A stretch of 64,000 nt of DNA, taken from assembly GCF_029227915.1 (NCBI RefSeq), contig NC_079878.1, forward strand, positions 3,226,001 to 3,290,000, in the 5' to 3' direction. A program made the translations under genes and the position numbers. Below the pieces are notes generated by a model. That model saw nothing but the letters and a program-made list of their open reading frames with translations. It was not told the DNA's origin and did not search any database. Of this stretch, positions 24,570 to 37,806 are shown one piece after another (positions within the stretch are counted from its first letter, which is position 1; each line of letters opens with the position of its first letter). This DNA is from Hydractinia symbiolongicarpus (lineage: Eukaryota > Cnidaria > Hydrozoa > Anthoathecata > Hydractiniidae).

Positions 24570-25570
24570 ATACTTTTGACTATACGGCCCGAATCCGGGA
24601 TTTACGGGAAGTCGCGGGTTTTCGTTTGCCGGCGATTAAACTTCTTTTATTCAGCGTCTCATCAAAAATGATAACATTTTTAAAAACTACAAGTCTCATG
24701 GGCTTTAGTGGTGAAATAATAATTTAAAAAATCGTTCGGGAAATGAGTTTACTTCCTGGGTACTTTCTTTGTATACTTTTGACTATACGGGCCGAGTCCG
24801 GGGTTTACGGGAAATGGCGGGTTTTCGTTTGCCGGCGATTAAACTTCTTTTATTCAGCGTCTCATCAAAAATGAAAACATTTTTGAAAACTACAAGTCTC
24901 ATGCGTTTTAGTGGTGAAAAGATAATTTAAAAAATCGTTTTGGAAATGAGTTTACTCCCTGGGTAATTTCTTTGTATACTTTTGACTATACGGCCCGAAT
25001 CCGGGATTTACGGGAAGTCGCGGGTTTTCGTTTGCCAGCGATTAAACTTCTTTTATTCAACGTCTCATCAAAAATGAAAACATTTTTGAAAACTACAAGT
25101 CTCATGCGTTTTAGTGGTGAAAAGATAATTTAAAAAATCGTTTTGGAAATGAGTTTACTCCCTGGGTACTTTCTTTGTATACTTTTGACTATACGGCCCG
25201 AATCCGGGATATACGGGAAGTCGCGGGTTTTCGTTTGCCGGCGATTAAACTTCTTTTATTCAGCGTCTCATCAAAAATGATAACATTTTTAAAAACTACA
25301 AGTCTCATGGGCTTTAGTGGTGAAATAATAATTTAAAAAATCGTTCGGGAAATGAGTTTACTTCCTGGGTACTTTCTTTGTATACTTTTGACTATACGGG
25401 CCGAGTCCGGGGTTTACGGGAAATGGCGGGTTTTCGTTTGCCGGCGATTAAACTTCTTTTATTCAGCGTCTCATCAAAAATGAAAACATTTTTGAGAACT
25501 ACAAGTCTCATGCGTTTTAGTGGTGAAAAGATAATTTAAAAAATCGTTTTGGAAATGAGTTTACTCCCTG
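24570..25570. repeat. 609-bp trimer duplication
   Basis: The rare AAAATGATAACATTT occurs at about 24665 and 25274, 609 bp apart, in G-type monomers with the same downstream neighbours (an A with GGGGTTTACGG, then one with GGGTAATTTC). A further copy of the same variant at about 25680 is 406 bp on. Confidence 0.65.
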
Positions 25571-26566
25571 GGTAATTTCTTTGAATACTTTTGACTATAC
25601 GGCCCGAATTCGGGATTTACGGGAAATTGCGGGTTTTCGTTTGCCGGCGATTAAACTTCTTTTATTCAGCGTCTCATCAAAAATGATAACATTTTTAAAA
25701 ACTACAAGTCTCATGGGCTTTAGTGGTGAAATAATAATTTAAAAAATCGTTCGGGAAATGAGTTTACTCCCTGGGTACTTTCTTTGTATACTTTTGACTA
25801 TACGGGCCGAGTCCGAGGTTTACGGAAAAATGGCGGGTTTTCGTTTGCCGGCGATTAAACTTCTTTTAATAAGCGTCTCATCAAAAATGAAAACATTTTT
25901 GAAAACTACAAGTCTCATGCGTTTTAGTGGTGAAAAGATAATTTAAAAAATCGTTTTGGAAATGAGTTTACTCCCCGGGTACTTTCTTTGTATACTTTTG
26001 ACTATATGGGCCGAGTCCGGGATTTACGGAAAATCGCAGGTTTTCGTTTGCCGGCGATTAAACTTCTTTTAATAAGCGTCTCATCAAAAATGAAAACATT
26101 TTTGAAAACTACAAGTCTCATGCGTTTTAGTGGTGAAAAGATAATTTAAAAAATCGTTTTGGAAATGAGTTTACTCCCCGGGTACTTTCTTTGTATACTT
26201 TTGACTATATGGGCCGAGTCCGGGATTTACGGGAAATCGCGGGTTTTCGTGTGCCGGCGATTAAGCTTCTTTTATTCAGCGTCCCATCAAAAATGAAAAC
26301 ATTTTTAAAAACTACAAGTCTCATGCGTTTTAGTGGTGAAAAAATAATATAAAAAATCGTTCGGGGAATGAGTTTACTCCCTGGGTACTTTCTTTGTATA
26401 CTTTTGACTATACGGGCCGAGTCCGGGGTTTACGGGAAATGGCGGGTTTTCGTTTCCCGGCGATTAAACTTCTTTTAATAAGCGTCTCATCAAAAATGAA
26501 AACATTTTTGAAAACTACAAGTCTCATGCGTTTTAGTGGTGAAAAAATAATTTAAAAAATCGTTTT

Positions 26567-26607
26567 GGAAATGAGTTTAATCACAGGGTACTTTCTTTGT
26601 ATACATG
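26567..26607. repeat. 41-bp partial monomer
   Basis: Second of the trio, 2,275 bp on, with the same CCAGG and TATATGGACC variants. Confidence 0.88.
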
Positions 26608-28029
26608 GGAAATGAGTTTACTCCCCAGGTACTTTCTTTGTATACTTTTGACTATATGGACCGAGTCCGGGGCTTACGGGAAATGGCGGGTTTTCGTTTG
26701 CCGGCGATTAAACTTCTTTTATTCAACGTCTCATCAAAAATGAAAACATTTTTGAAAACTACAAGTCTCATGCGTTTTAGTGGTGAAAAGATAATTTAAA
26801 AAATCGTTTTGGAAATGAGTTTACTCCCTGGGTACTTTCTTTGTATACTTTTGACTATACGGCCCGAATCCGGGATTTACGGGAAGTCGCGGGTTTTCGT
26901 TTGCCGGCGATTAAACTTCTTTTATTCAGCGTCTCATCAAAAATGAAAACATTTTTCAAAACTACAAGTTTCATGCGTTTTAGTGGTGAAAAGATAATTT
27001 AAAAAATCGTTTTGGAAAAGAGTTTACTCCCTGGGTAATTTCTTTGAATACTTTTGACTATACGGCTCGAATCCGGGATTTACTGGAAGTCGCGGGTTTT
27101 CGTTTGCCGGCGATTAAACTTCTTTTATTCAGCGTCTCATCAAAAATGATAATATTTTTAAAAACTACAAGTCTAATGGGCTTTAGTGGTGAAATAATAA
27201 TTTAAAAAATCGTTCGGGAAATGAGTTTACTCCCTGGGTACTTTCTTTGTATACTTTTGACTATACGGGCCGAGTCCAAGGTTTACGGAAAAATGGCGGG
27301 TTTTCGTTTGCCGGCGATTAAACTTCTTTTAATAAGCGTCTCATCAAAAATGAAAACATTTTTGAAAACTACAAGTCCCATGCGTTTTAGTGGTGAAAAG
27401 ATAATTTAAAAAATCGTTTTGGAAATGAGTTTACTCCCCGGGTAATTTCGTTGTATACTTTTGACTATATGGGCCGAGTCCGGGATTTACGGGAAATCGC
27501 AGGTTTTCGTTTGCCGGCGATTAAACTTCTTTTAATAAGCGTCTCATCAAAAATGAAAACATTTTTGAAAACTACAAGTCTCATGCGTTTTAGTGGTGAA
27601 AAGATAATTTAAAAAATCGTTTTGGAAATGAGTTTACTCCCCGGGTACTTTCTTTGTATACTTTTGACTATATGGGCCGAGTCCGGGATTTACGGGAAAT
27701 CGCGGGTTTTCGTGTGCCGGCGATTAAGCTTCTTTTATTCAGCGTCCCATCAAAAATGAAAACATTTTTAAAAACTACAAGTCTCATGCGTTTTAGTGGT
27801 GAAAAAATAATATAAAAAATCGTTCGGGGAATGAGTTTACTCCCTGGGTACTTTCTTTGTATACTTTTGACTATACGGGCCGAGTCCGGGGTTTACGGGA
27901 AATGGCGGGTTTTCGTTTCCCGGCGATTAAACTTCTTTTAATAAGCGTCTCATCAAAAATGAAAACATTTTTGAAAACTACAAGTCTCATGCGTTTTAGT
28001 GGTGAAAAAATAATTTAAAAAATCGTTTT

Positions 28030-28070
28030 GGAAATGAGTTTAATCACAGGGTACTTTCTTTGTATACATG
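28030..28070. repeat. 41-bp partial monomer
   Basis: Third of the trio, 1,463 bp on. The following monomer has the private GGGAATTGGCGGG. Confidence 0.88.
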
Positions 28071-28899
28071 GGAAATGAGTTTACTCCCCAGGTACTTTCT
28101 TTGTATACTTTTGACTATATGGACCGAGTCCGGGGCTTACGGGAATTGGCGGGTTTTCGTTTGCCGGCGATTAAACTTCTTTTATTCAACGTCTCATCAA
28201 AAATGAAAACATTTTTGAAAACTACAAGTCTCATGCGTTTTAGTGGTGAAAAGATAATTTAAAAAATCGTTTTGGAAATGAGTTTACTCCCTGGGTACTT
28301 TCTTTGTATACTTTTAACTATACGGCCCGAATCCGGGATTTACGGGAAGTCGCGGGTTTTCGTTTGCCGGCGATTAAACTTCTTTTATTCAGCGTCTCAT
28401 CAAAAATGATAACATTTTTAAAAACTACAAGTCTCATGGGCTTTAGTGGTGAAATAATAATTTAAAAAATCGTTCGGGAAATGAGTTTACTTCCTGGGTA
28501 CTTTCTTTGTATACTTTTGACTATACGGGCCGAGTCCGGGGTTTACGGGAAATGGCGGGTTTTCGTTTGCCGGCGATTAAACTTCTTTTATTCAGCGTCT
28601 CATCAAAAATGAAAACATTTTTGAAAACTACAAGTCTCATGCGTTTTAGTGGTGAAAAGATAATTTAAAAAATCGTTTTGGAAATGAGTTTACTCCCTGG
28701 GTAATTTCTTTGTATACTTTTGACTATACGGGCCGAGTCCGGGGTTTACGGGAAATGGCGGGTTTTCGTTTGCCGGCGATTAAACTTCTTTTATTCAGCG
28801 TCTCATCAAAAATGAAAACATTTTTGATAACTACAAGTCTCATGCGTTTTAGTGGTGAAAAGATAATTTAAAAAATCGTTTTGGAAATGAGTTTACTCC

Positions 28900-30300
28900 C
28901 TGGGTAATTTCTTTGTATACTTTTGACTATACGGCCCGGATCCGGGATTTACGGGAAGTCGCGGGTTTTCGTTTGCCGGCGATTAAACTTCTTTTATTCA
29001 GCGTCTCATCAAAAATGATAACATTTTTAAAAACTACAAGTCTCATGGGCTTTAGTGGTGAAATAATAATTTAAAAAATCGTTCGGGAAATGAGTTTACT
29101 CCCTGGGTACTTTCTTTGTATACTTTTGACTATACGGGCCGAGTCCGGGATTTAGAGGAAATCGCAGGTTTTCGTTTGCCGGCGATTAAACTTCTTTTAT
29201 TCAGAGTCTCGTCAAAAATGAAAACATTTTTGTAAACTACAAGTCCCATGCGTTTTAGTGGTGAAAAAATAATTTAAAAAATCGTTCGGGAAATGAGTTT
29301 ACTCCCTGGGTACTTTCTTTGTATACTTTTGACTATACGGGCCGAGTCCGGGGTTTACGGGAAATGGCGGGTTTTCGTTTGCCGGCGGTTAAACTTCTTT
29401 TATTCAGCGTCTCATCAAAAATGATAACATTTTTAAAAACTACAAGTCTCATGGGCTTTAGTGGTGAAATAATAATTTAAAAAATCGTTCGGGAAATGAG
29501 TTTACTTCCTGGGTACTTTCTTTGTATACTTTTGACTATACGGGTCGAGTCCGGGGTTTACGGGAAATGGCGGGCTTTCGTTTGCCGGCGATTAAACTTC
29601 TTTTATTCAGCGTCTCATCAAAAATGAAAACATTTTTGAAAACTACAAGTCTCATGCGTTTTAGTGGTGAAAAGATAATTTAAAAAATCGTTTTGGAAAT
29701 GAGTTTACTCCCTGGGTAATTTCTTTGTATACTTTTGACTATACGGCCCGAATCCGGGATTTACGGGAAGTCGCGGGTTTTCGTTTGCCGGCGATTAAAC
29801 TTCTTTTATTCAGCGTCTTATCAAAAATGATAACATTGTTAAAAACTACAAGTCTCATGGGCTTTAGTGGTGAAATAATAATTTAAAAAATGGTTTGGGA
29901 AATGAGTTTACTCCCTGGGTACTTTCTTTGTATACTTTTGACTATACGGGCCGAGTCTGGGATTTACGGGAAATCGCAGGATTTCGTTTGCCGGCGATTA
30001 AACTTCTTTTATTCAGAGTCTCATCAAAAATGAAAACATTTTTGTAAACTACAAGTCCCATGCGTTTTAGTGGTGAAAAAATAATTTAAAAAATCGTTCG
30101 GGAAATGAGTTTACTCCCTGGGTACTTTCTTTGTATACTTTTGACTATACGGGCCGAGTCCGGGGTTTACGGGAAATGGCGGGTTTTCGTTTGCCGGCGG
30201 TTAAACTTCTTTTATTCAACGTCTCATCAAAAATGAAAACATTTTTGAAAACTACAAGTCTCATGCGTTTTAGTGGTGAAAAGATAATTTAAAAAATCGT
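28900..30300. repeat. 812-bp (4-monomer) duplication
   Basis: H monomers at about 29139 and 29951 (812 bp apart) are each followed by an A with the private GCCGGCGGTTAAAC (about 29385 and 30197). Flanking G monomers with ATGATAACATT support the same offset, with scattered differences. Confidence 0.65.
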
Positions 30301-31108
30301 TTTGGAAATGAGTTTACTCCCCGGGTACTTTCTTTGTATACTTTTGACTATACGGCCGGAATCCGGGATTTACGGGAAATCGCGGGTTTTCGTTTGCCGG
30401 CGATTAAACTACTTTCATTAAGCGTCTCATCAAAAATGAAAACATTTTTGAAAACTACAAGTCTCATGCGTTTTAGTGGCGAAAAAATAATTTAAAAAAT
30501 CGTTCGGGAAATAAGTTTACTCTCTGGGTACCTTCTTTGTATACTTTTGACTATACGGCCGAGTCCGGGATTTACGGGAAATCGCGGGTTTTCGTTTGCC
30601 GGCGATTAAACCACTTTCATTAAGCGTCTCATCAAAAATGAAAACATTTCTGCAAACTACAAGTCTCATGCGTTTTAGTGGTGAAAAAATAATTTAAAAA
30701 ATCGTTCGGGAAATGAGTTTACTCTCTGGGTACCTTCTTTGTATACTTTTGACTATACGGGCCGAGTCCGGGATTTACGGGAAATCGCGGGTTTTCGTTT
30801 GCCGCCGATTAAACTTCTTTTGTTCAGCGTCTCATCAAAAATGAAAACACTTTTAAAAACTACAAGTCTCATGCGTTTTAGTGGTGAAAAAATAAATTAA
30901 AAAATCGTTCGGGAAATGAATTTACTCCCTGGATACTTTCTTTGTATACTTTTGACTATACGGGCCGAGTCGGGGATTTACGGGAAGTCGCGGGTTTTCG
31001 TTTGCCGGCGATTAAACTTCTTTTATTCAGCGTCTCATCAAAATTGAAAACATTTTTAAAAACTACAAGTCTCATGGGCTTTAGTGGTTAAATAATAATT
31101 TAAAAAAT

Positions 31109-33235
31109 CGTTCGGGAAATGAGTTTAGTCCCTGGGTACTTTCTTTGTATACTTTTGACTATACGGCCCGAATCCGGGACTTACGGGAAGTTGCGGGTTT
31201 TCGTTTGCCGGCGATTAAACTTCTTTTATTCAGCGTCTCATCAAAAATGAAAACATTTCTACAAACTACATGTCTCATGGGCTTTAGTGGTGAAATAATA
31301 ATTTAAAAAATCGTTCGGGAAATGAGTTTACTCCCTGGCTACTTTCTTTGTATACTTTTGACTATACCGGCCGAGTCCGGGATTTACGGGAAATCGCAGG
31401 TTTTCGTTTGCCGGCGATTAAACTTCTTTTATTCAGAGTCTCATCAAAAATGAAAACATTTTTGTAAACTACAAGTCCCATGCGTTTTAGTGGTGAAAAA
31501 ATAATTTAAAAAATCGTTCGGGAAATGAGTTTAATCCCTGGGTACTTTCTTTGTATACTTTTGACTATACGGGCCGAGTCCGGGGTTTACGGGAAATGGC
31601 GGGTTTTCGTTTGCCGGCGATTAAACTTCTTTTATTCAGCGTCTCATCAAAAATGAAAACATTTTTGAAAACTACAAGTCTCATGCGTTTTAGTGGTGAA
31701 AAGATACTTTAAAAAATCGTTTTGGAAATGAGTTTACTCACAGGGTACTTTCTTCGTATACATTCGACTATACGGGCCAAGCCCGGGATTTACGGGAAAT
31801 TGCGGGTTTTCGTTTGCCGGCGGTTAAACCACTGTCATTAAGCGTCTCATCAAAAATGAAAACATTTCTAAAAACTACAAGTCTCATGCGTTTTAGTGGT
31901 GAAAAAATAATTTAAAAAATCGTTCGGGAAATGAGTTTAGTCCCATGGGTACTTTCTTTGTATACTTTTGACTATACGGCCCGAATCCGAGACTTACGGG
32001 AAGTCGCAGGTTTTCGTTTGCCGGCGATTAAACTTCTTTTATTCAGCGTCTCATCAAAAATGAAAACATTTCTAAAAACTACAAGTCTCATGGGCTTTAG
32101 TGGTGAAATAATAATTTAAAAAATCGTTCGAGAAATGAGTTTACTCCCTGGGTACTTTCTTTGTATACTTTTGACTATACCGGCCGTGTCCGGGATTTAC
32201 GGGAAATCGCAGGTTTTCGTTTGCCGGCGATTAAACTTCTTTTATTCAGAGTCTCATCAAAAATGAAAACATTTTTGTAAACTACAAGTCCCATGCGTTT
32301 TAGTGGTGAAAAAATAATTTAAAAAATCGTTCGGGAAATGAGTTTACTCCCTGGGTACTTTCTTTGTATACTTTTGACTATACGGGCCGAGTCCGGGGTT
32401 TACGGGAAATGGCGGGTTTTCGTTTGCCGGCGATTAAACTTCTTTTATTCAGCGTCTCATCAAAAATGAAAACATTTTTGAAAACTACAAGTCTCATGCG
32501 TTTTACTGGTGAAAAGATACTTTAAAAAATCGTTTTGGAAATGAGTTTACTCACAGGGTACTTTCTTTGTATACATTCGACTATACGGGCCAAGCCCGGG
32601 ATTTACGGGAAATCGCAGGTTTTCGTTTGCCGGCGATTAAACCACTTTCATTAAGCGTCTCATCAAAAATGAAAACATTTCTGAAAACTACAGGTCTCAT
32701 GCGTTTTAGTGGTGAAAAAATAATATAAAAAATCGTTCGGGAAATGAGTTTACTCCCTGGGTACTTTCTTTGTATACTTTTGACTATACCGGCCGAGTCC
32801 GGGATTTACGGGAAATCGCAGGTTTTCGTTTGCCGGCGATTAAACTTCTTTTATTCAGAGTCTCATCAAAAATGAAAACATTTTTGTAAACTACAAGTCC
32901 CATGCGTTTTAGTGGTGAAAAAATAATTTAAAAAATCGTTCGGGAAATGAGTTTACTCCCTGGGTACTTTCTTTGTATACTTTTGACTATACGGGCCGAG
33001 TCCGGGGTTTACGGGAAATGGCGGGTTTTCGTTTGCCGGCGATTAAACTTCTTTTATTCAGCGTCTCATCAAAAATGAAAACATTTTTGAAAACTACAAG
33101 TCTCATGCGTTTTAGTGGTGAAAAGATACTTTAAAAAATCGTTTTGGAAATGAGTTTACTCACAGGGTACTTTCTTTGTATACATTCGACTATACGGGCC
33201 AAGCCTGTGATTTACGGGAAATCGCGGGTTTTCGT
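31109..33235. repeat. 2,640-bp displaced repeat, copy 1
   Basis: Private variants ACTACATGTCTC (tgtct at 31271 and 33911), CTCCCTGGCTAC (31331 and 33971) and TTTCTTCGTATAC (31749 and 34389) keep an offset of 2,640 bp, or 13 x 203 + 1. Within this copy the H-A-B triplet is itself doubled at 609 bp (about 32130 and 32740). Confidence 0.8.
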
Positions 33236-33748
33236 TTGCCGGCGATTAAATCACTTTCATTAAGCGTCTCATCAAAAATGAAAACATTTCTGAAAACTAC
33301 AGGTCTCATGCGTTTTAGTGGTGAAAAAATAATTTAAAAAATCGTTCGGGAAATGAGTTTAATCCCTGGGTACTTTCTTTGTATACTTTTGACTATACGG
33401 GCCGAGTCGGGGATTTACGGGAAGTCGCGGGTTTTCGTTTGCCGGCGATTAAACTTCTTTTATTCAGCGTCTCATCAAAAATGAAAACATTTTTAAAAAC
33501 TACAAGTCTCATGGGCTTTAGTGGTTAAATAATAATTTAAAAAATCGTTCGGGAAATGAGTTTACTTCCTGGGTACTTTCTTTGTATGCATTCGACTATA
33601 CGGGCCAAGCCCGGGATTTACGTGAAATCGCGGGTTTTCGTTTGCCGGCGATTAAACCACTTTCATTAAGCGTCTCATCAAAAATGATAACATTTCTGAA
33701 AACTACAAGTCTCATGCGTTTTAGTGGTGAAAAAATAATTTAAAAAAT

Positions 33749-35675
33749 CGTTCGGGAAATGAGTTTAGTCCCTGGGTACTTTCTTTGTATACTTTTGACT
33801 ATACGGCCCGAATGCGGGACTTACGGGAAGTTGCGGGTTTTCGTTTGCCGGCGATTAAACTTCTTTTATTCAGCGTCTCATCAAAAATGAAAACATTTCT
33901 ACAAACTACATGTCTCATGGGCTTTAGTGGTGAAATAATAATTTAAAAAATCGTTCGGGAAATGAGTTTACTCCCTGGCTACTTTCTTTGTATACTTTTG
34001 ACTATACCGGCCGAGTCCGGGATTTACGGGAAATCGCAGGTTTTCGTTTGCCGGCGATTAAATTTCTTTTATTCAGAGTCTCATCAAAAATGAAAACATT
34101 TTTGTAAACTACAAGTCCCATGCGTTTTAGTGGTGAAAAAATAATTTAAAAAATCGTTCGGGAAATGAGTTTACTCCCTGGGTACTTTCTTTGTATACTT
34201 TTGACTATACGGGCCGAGTCCGGGGTTTACGGGAAATGGCGGGTTTTCGTTTGCCGGCGATTAAACTTCTTTTATTCAGCGTCTCATCAAAAATGAAAAC
34301 ATTTTTGAAAACTACAAGTCTCATGCGTTTTAGTGGTGAAAAGATACTTTAAAAAATCGTTTTGGAAATGAGTTTACTCACAGGGTACTTTCTTCGTATA
34401 CATTCGACTATACGGGCCAAGCCCGGGATTTACGGGAAATTGCGGGTTTTCGTTTGCCGGCGATTAAACCACTGTCATTAAGCGTCTCATCAAAAATGAA
34501 AACATTTCTAAAAACTACAAGTCTCATGCGTTTTAGTGGTGAAATAATAATTTAAAAAATCGTTCGAGAATTGAGTTTACTCCCTCGGTACTTTCTTTGT
34601 ATACTTTTGACTATACCGGCCGAGTCCGGGATTTACGGGAAATCGCAGGTTTTCGTTTGCCGGCGATTAAACTTCTTTTATTCAGAGTCTCATCAAAAAT
34701 GAAAACATTTTTGTAAACTACAAGTCCCATGCGTTTTAGTGGTGAAAAAATAATTTAAAAAATCGTTCGGGAAATGAGTTTACTCCCTGGGTACTTTCTT
34801 TGTATACTTTTGACTATACGTGCCGAGTCCGGGGTTTACGGGAAATGGCGGGTTTTCGTTTGCCGGCGATTAAACTTCTTTTATTCAGCGTCTCATCAAA
34901 AATGAAAACATTTTTGAAAACTACAAGTCTCATGCGTTTTAGTGGTGAAAAGATACTTTAAAAAATCGTTTTGGAAATGAGTTTACTCACAGGGTACTTT
35001 CTTTGTATACATTCGACTATACGGGCCAAGCCCGGGATTTACGGGAAATCGCAGGTTTTCGTTTGCCGGCGATTAAACCACTTTCATTAAGCGTCTCATC
35101 AAAAATGAAAACATTTCTGAAAACTACAGGTCTCATGCGTTTTAGTGGTGAAAAAATAATATAAAAAATCGTTCGGGAAATGAGTTTACTCCCTGGGTAC
35201 TTTCTTTGTATACTTTTGACTATACCGGCCGAGTCCGGGATTTACGGGAAATCGCAGGTTTTCGTTTGCCGGCGATTAAACTTCTTTTATTCAGAGTCTC
35301 ATCAAAAATGAAAACATTTTTGTAAACTACAAGTCCCATGCGTTTTAGTGGTGAAAAAATAATTTAAAAAATCGTTCGGGAAATGAGTTTACTCCCTGGG
35401 TACTTTCTTTGTATACTTTTGACTATACGGGCCGAGTCCGGGGTTTACGGGAAATGGCGGGTTTTCGTTTGCCGGCGATTAAACTTCTTTTATTCAGCGT
35501 CTCATCAAAAATGAAAACATTTTTGAAAACTACAAGTCTCATGCGTTTTAGTGGTGAAAAGATACTTTAAAAAATCGTTTTGGAAATGAGTTTACTCACA
35601 GGGTACTTTCTTTGTATACATTCGACTATACGGGCCAAGCCCGGGATTTACGGGAAATCGCGGGTTTTCGTTTGC
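33749..35675. repeat. 2,640-bp displaced repeat, copy 2 (one monomer short)
   Basis: Follows copy 1 to about 34540, then skips exactly one monomer: the join pairs with about 32105 instead of about 31900. From there it continues at an offset of about 2,436 to near 35675. A one-monomer loss by unequal exchange is the simple reading. Confidence 0.75.
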
Positions 35676-35778
35676 CGGCGATTAAACTTCTTTTATTCAG
35701 CGTCTCATCAAAAATGAAAACATTTTTGAAAACTACAAGTCTCATGCGTTTTAGTGGTGAAAAAATAATTTAAAAAAT

Positions 35779-36792
35779 CGTTCGGGAAATGAGTTTAATC
35801 CCTGGGTACTTTCTTTGTATACTTTTGACTATACGGGCCGAGTCGGGGATTTACGGGAAGTCGCGCGTTTTCGTTTGCCGGCGATTAAACTTCTTTTATT
35901 CAGCGTCTCATCAAAAATGAAAACATTTCTAAAAACTACAAGTCTCATGGGCTTTAGTGGTGAAATAATATTTTAAAAAATCATTCGGGAAATGAGTTTA
36001 CTCCCTGGGTACTTTCTTTGTATACTTTTGACTATATGGGCCGAGTCCGGGATTTACGGGAAATCGCAGGTTTTCGTTTGCCGGCGATTAAACTTCTTTT
36101 ATTCAGAGTCTCATCAAAAATGAAAACATTTTTGTAAACTACAAGTCCCATGCGTTTTAGTGGTGAAAAAATAATTTAAAAAATCGTTCGGGAAATGAGT
36201 TTACTCCCTGGGTACTTTCTTTGTATACTTTTGACTATACGGGCCGAGTCCGGGGTTTACGGGAAATGGCGGGTTTTCGTTTGCCGGCGATTAAACCACT
36301 TTCATTAAGCGTCTCATCAAAAATGAAAACATTTCTAAAAATTACAAGTCTCATGCGTTTTAGTGGTGAAAAAAAAATTTAAAAAATCGTTCGGGAAATG
36401 AGTTTACTCCCTGGGTACCTTCTTTGTATACTTTTGACTGTACGGCCGAGTCCGGGATTTACGGGAAATCGCGGGTTTTCGTTTCCCGGCGATTAAACCA
36501 CTTTCATTAAGCGTCTCATCAAAAATGAAAACATTTCTGCAAACTACAGGTCTCATGCGTTTTAGTGGTGAAGAAATAATTTAAAAAATCGTTCGGGAAA
36601 TGAGTTTACTCTCTGGGTACCTTCTTTGTATACTTTTGACTATACGGGCCGAGTCCGGGATTTACGGGAAATCGCGGGTTTTCGTTTGCCGGCGATTAAA
36701 CTTCTTTTATTCAGCGTCTCATCAAAAATGAAAACATTTTTGAAAACTACAAGTCTTATGCGTTTTAGTGGTGAAAAAATAATTTAAAAAAT
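35779..36792. repeat. 1,014-bp tandem duplication, copy 1
   Basis: Five monomers (5 x 203 minus 1). Starts with TTTAATCCCTGGG, includes the private AAGTCGCGCGTTTTCG and ATATTTTAAAAAATCATTCGG, and ends with the C and D pair (GACTGTACGGCCG near 36436; GTTTCCCGGCG). Confidence 0.88.
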
Positions 36793-37806
36793 CGTTCGGG
36801 AAATGAGTTTAATCCCTGGGTACTTTCTTTGTATACTTTTGACTATACGGGCCGAGTCGGGGATTTACGGGAAGTCGCGCGTTTTCGTTTGCCGGCGATT
36901 AAACTTCTTTTATTCAGCGTCTCATCAAAAATGAAAACATTTCTAAAAACTACAAGTCTCATGGGCTTTAGTGGTGAAATAATATTTTAAAAAATCATTC
37001 GGGAAATGAGTTTACTCCCTGGGTACTTTCTTTGTATACTTTTGACTATATGGGCCGAGTCCGGGATTTACGGGAAATCGCAGGTTTTCGTTTGCCGGCG
37101 ATTAAACTTCTTTTATTCAGAGTCTCATCAAAAATGAAAACATTTTTGTAAACTACAAGTCCCATGCGTTTTAGTGGTGAAAAAATAATTTAAAAAATCG
37201 TTCGGGAAATGAGTTTACTCCCTGGGTACTTTCTTTGTATACTTTTGACTATACGGGCCGAGTCCGGGGTTTACGGGAAATGGCGGGTTTTCGTTTGCCG
37301 GCGATTAAACCACTTTCATTAAGCGTCTCATCAAAAATGAAAACATTTCTAAAAATTACAAGTCTCATGCGTTTTAGTGGTGAAAAAAAAATTTAAAAAA
37401 TCGTTCGGGAAATGAGTTTACTCCCTGGGTACCTTCTTTGTATACTTTTGACTGTACGGCCGAGTCCGGGATTTACGGGAAATCGCGGGTTTTCGTTTCC
37501 CGGCGATTAAACCACTTTCATTAAGCGTCTCATCAAAAATGAAAACATTTCTGCAAACTACAAGTCTCATGCGTTTTAGTGGTGAAGAAATAATTTAAAA
37601 AATCGTTCGGGAAATGAGTTTACTCTCTGGGTACCTTCTTTGTATACTTTTGACTATACGGGCCGAGTCCGGGATTTACGGGAAATCGCGGGTTTTCGTT
37701 TGCCGGCGATTAAACTTCTTTTATTCAGTGTCTCATCAAAAATGAAAACACTTTTGAAAACTACAAGTCTCATGCGTTTTAGTGGTGAAAAAATAATTTA
37801 AAAAAT
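36793..37806. repeat. 1,014-bp tandem duplication, copy 2
   Basis: Re-reads copy 1 at an offset of 1,014 with only isolated differences, for example CTACAGGTCTC in copy 1 against CTACAAGTCTC in copy 2. It carries the same CGCGCG and GACTGTACGG variants. The next monomer, at 37807, departs from the series. Confidence 0.88.

Larger units (their letters stand above)
23473..28470. repeat. Cassette repeated at 2,275 and 1,463 bp
   Basis: A cassette that includes E (GGGGAATGAG), F (TTTCCCGGCG), the 41-bp partial monomer and an A monomer with TATATGGACC and GGGGCTTACGG occurs three times. The partial monomer starts at 24292, 26567 and 28030, giving offsets of 2,275 (11 x 203 + 42) and 1,463 (7 x 203 + 42). 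The last two copies form a direct tandem pair, about 25545-27007 and 27008-28400. Confidence 0.82.
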
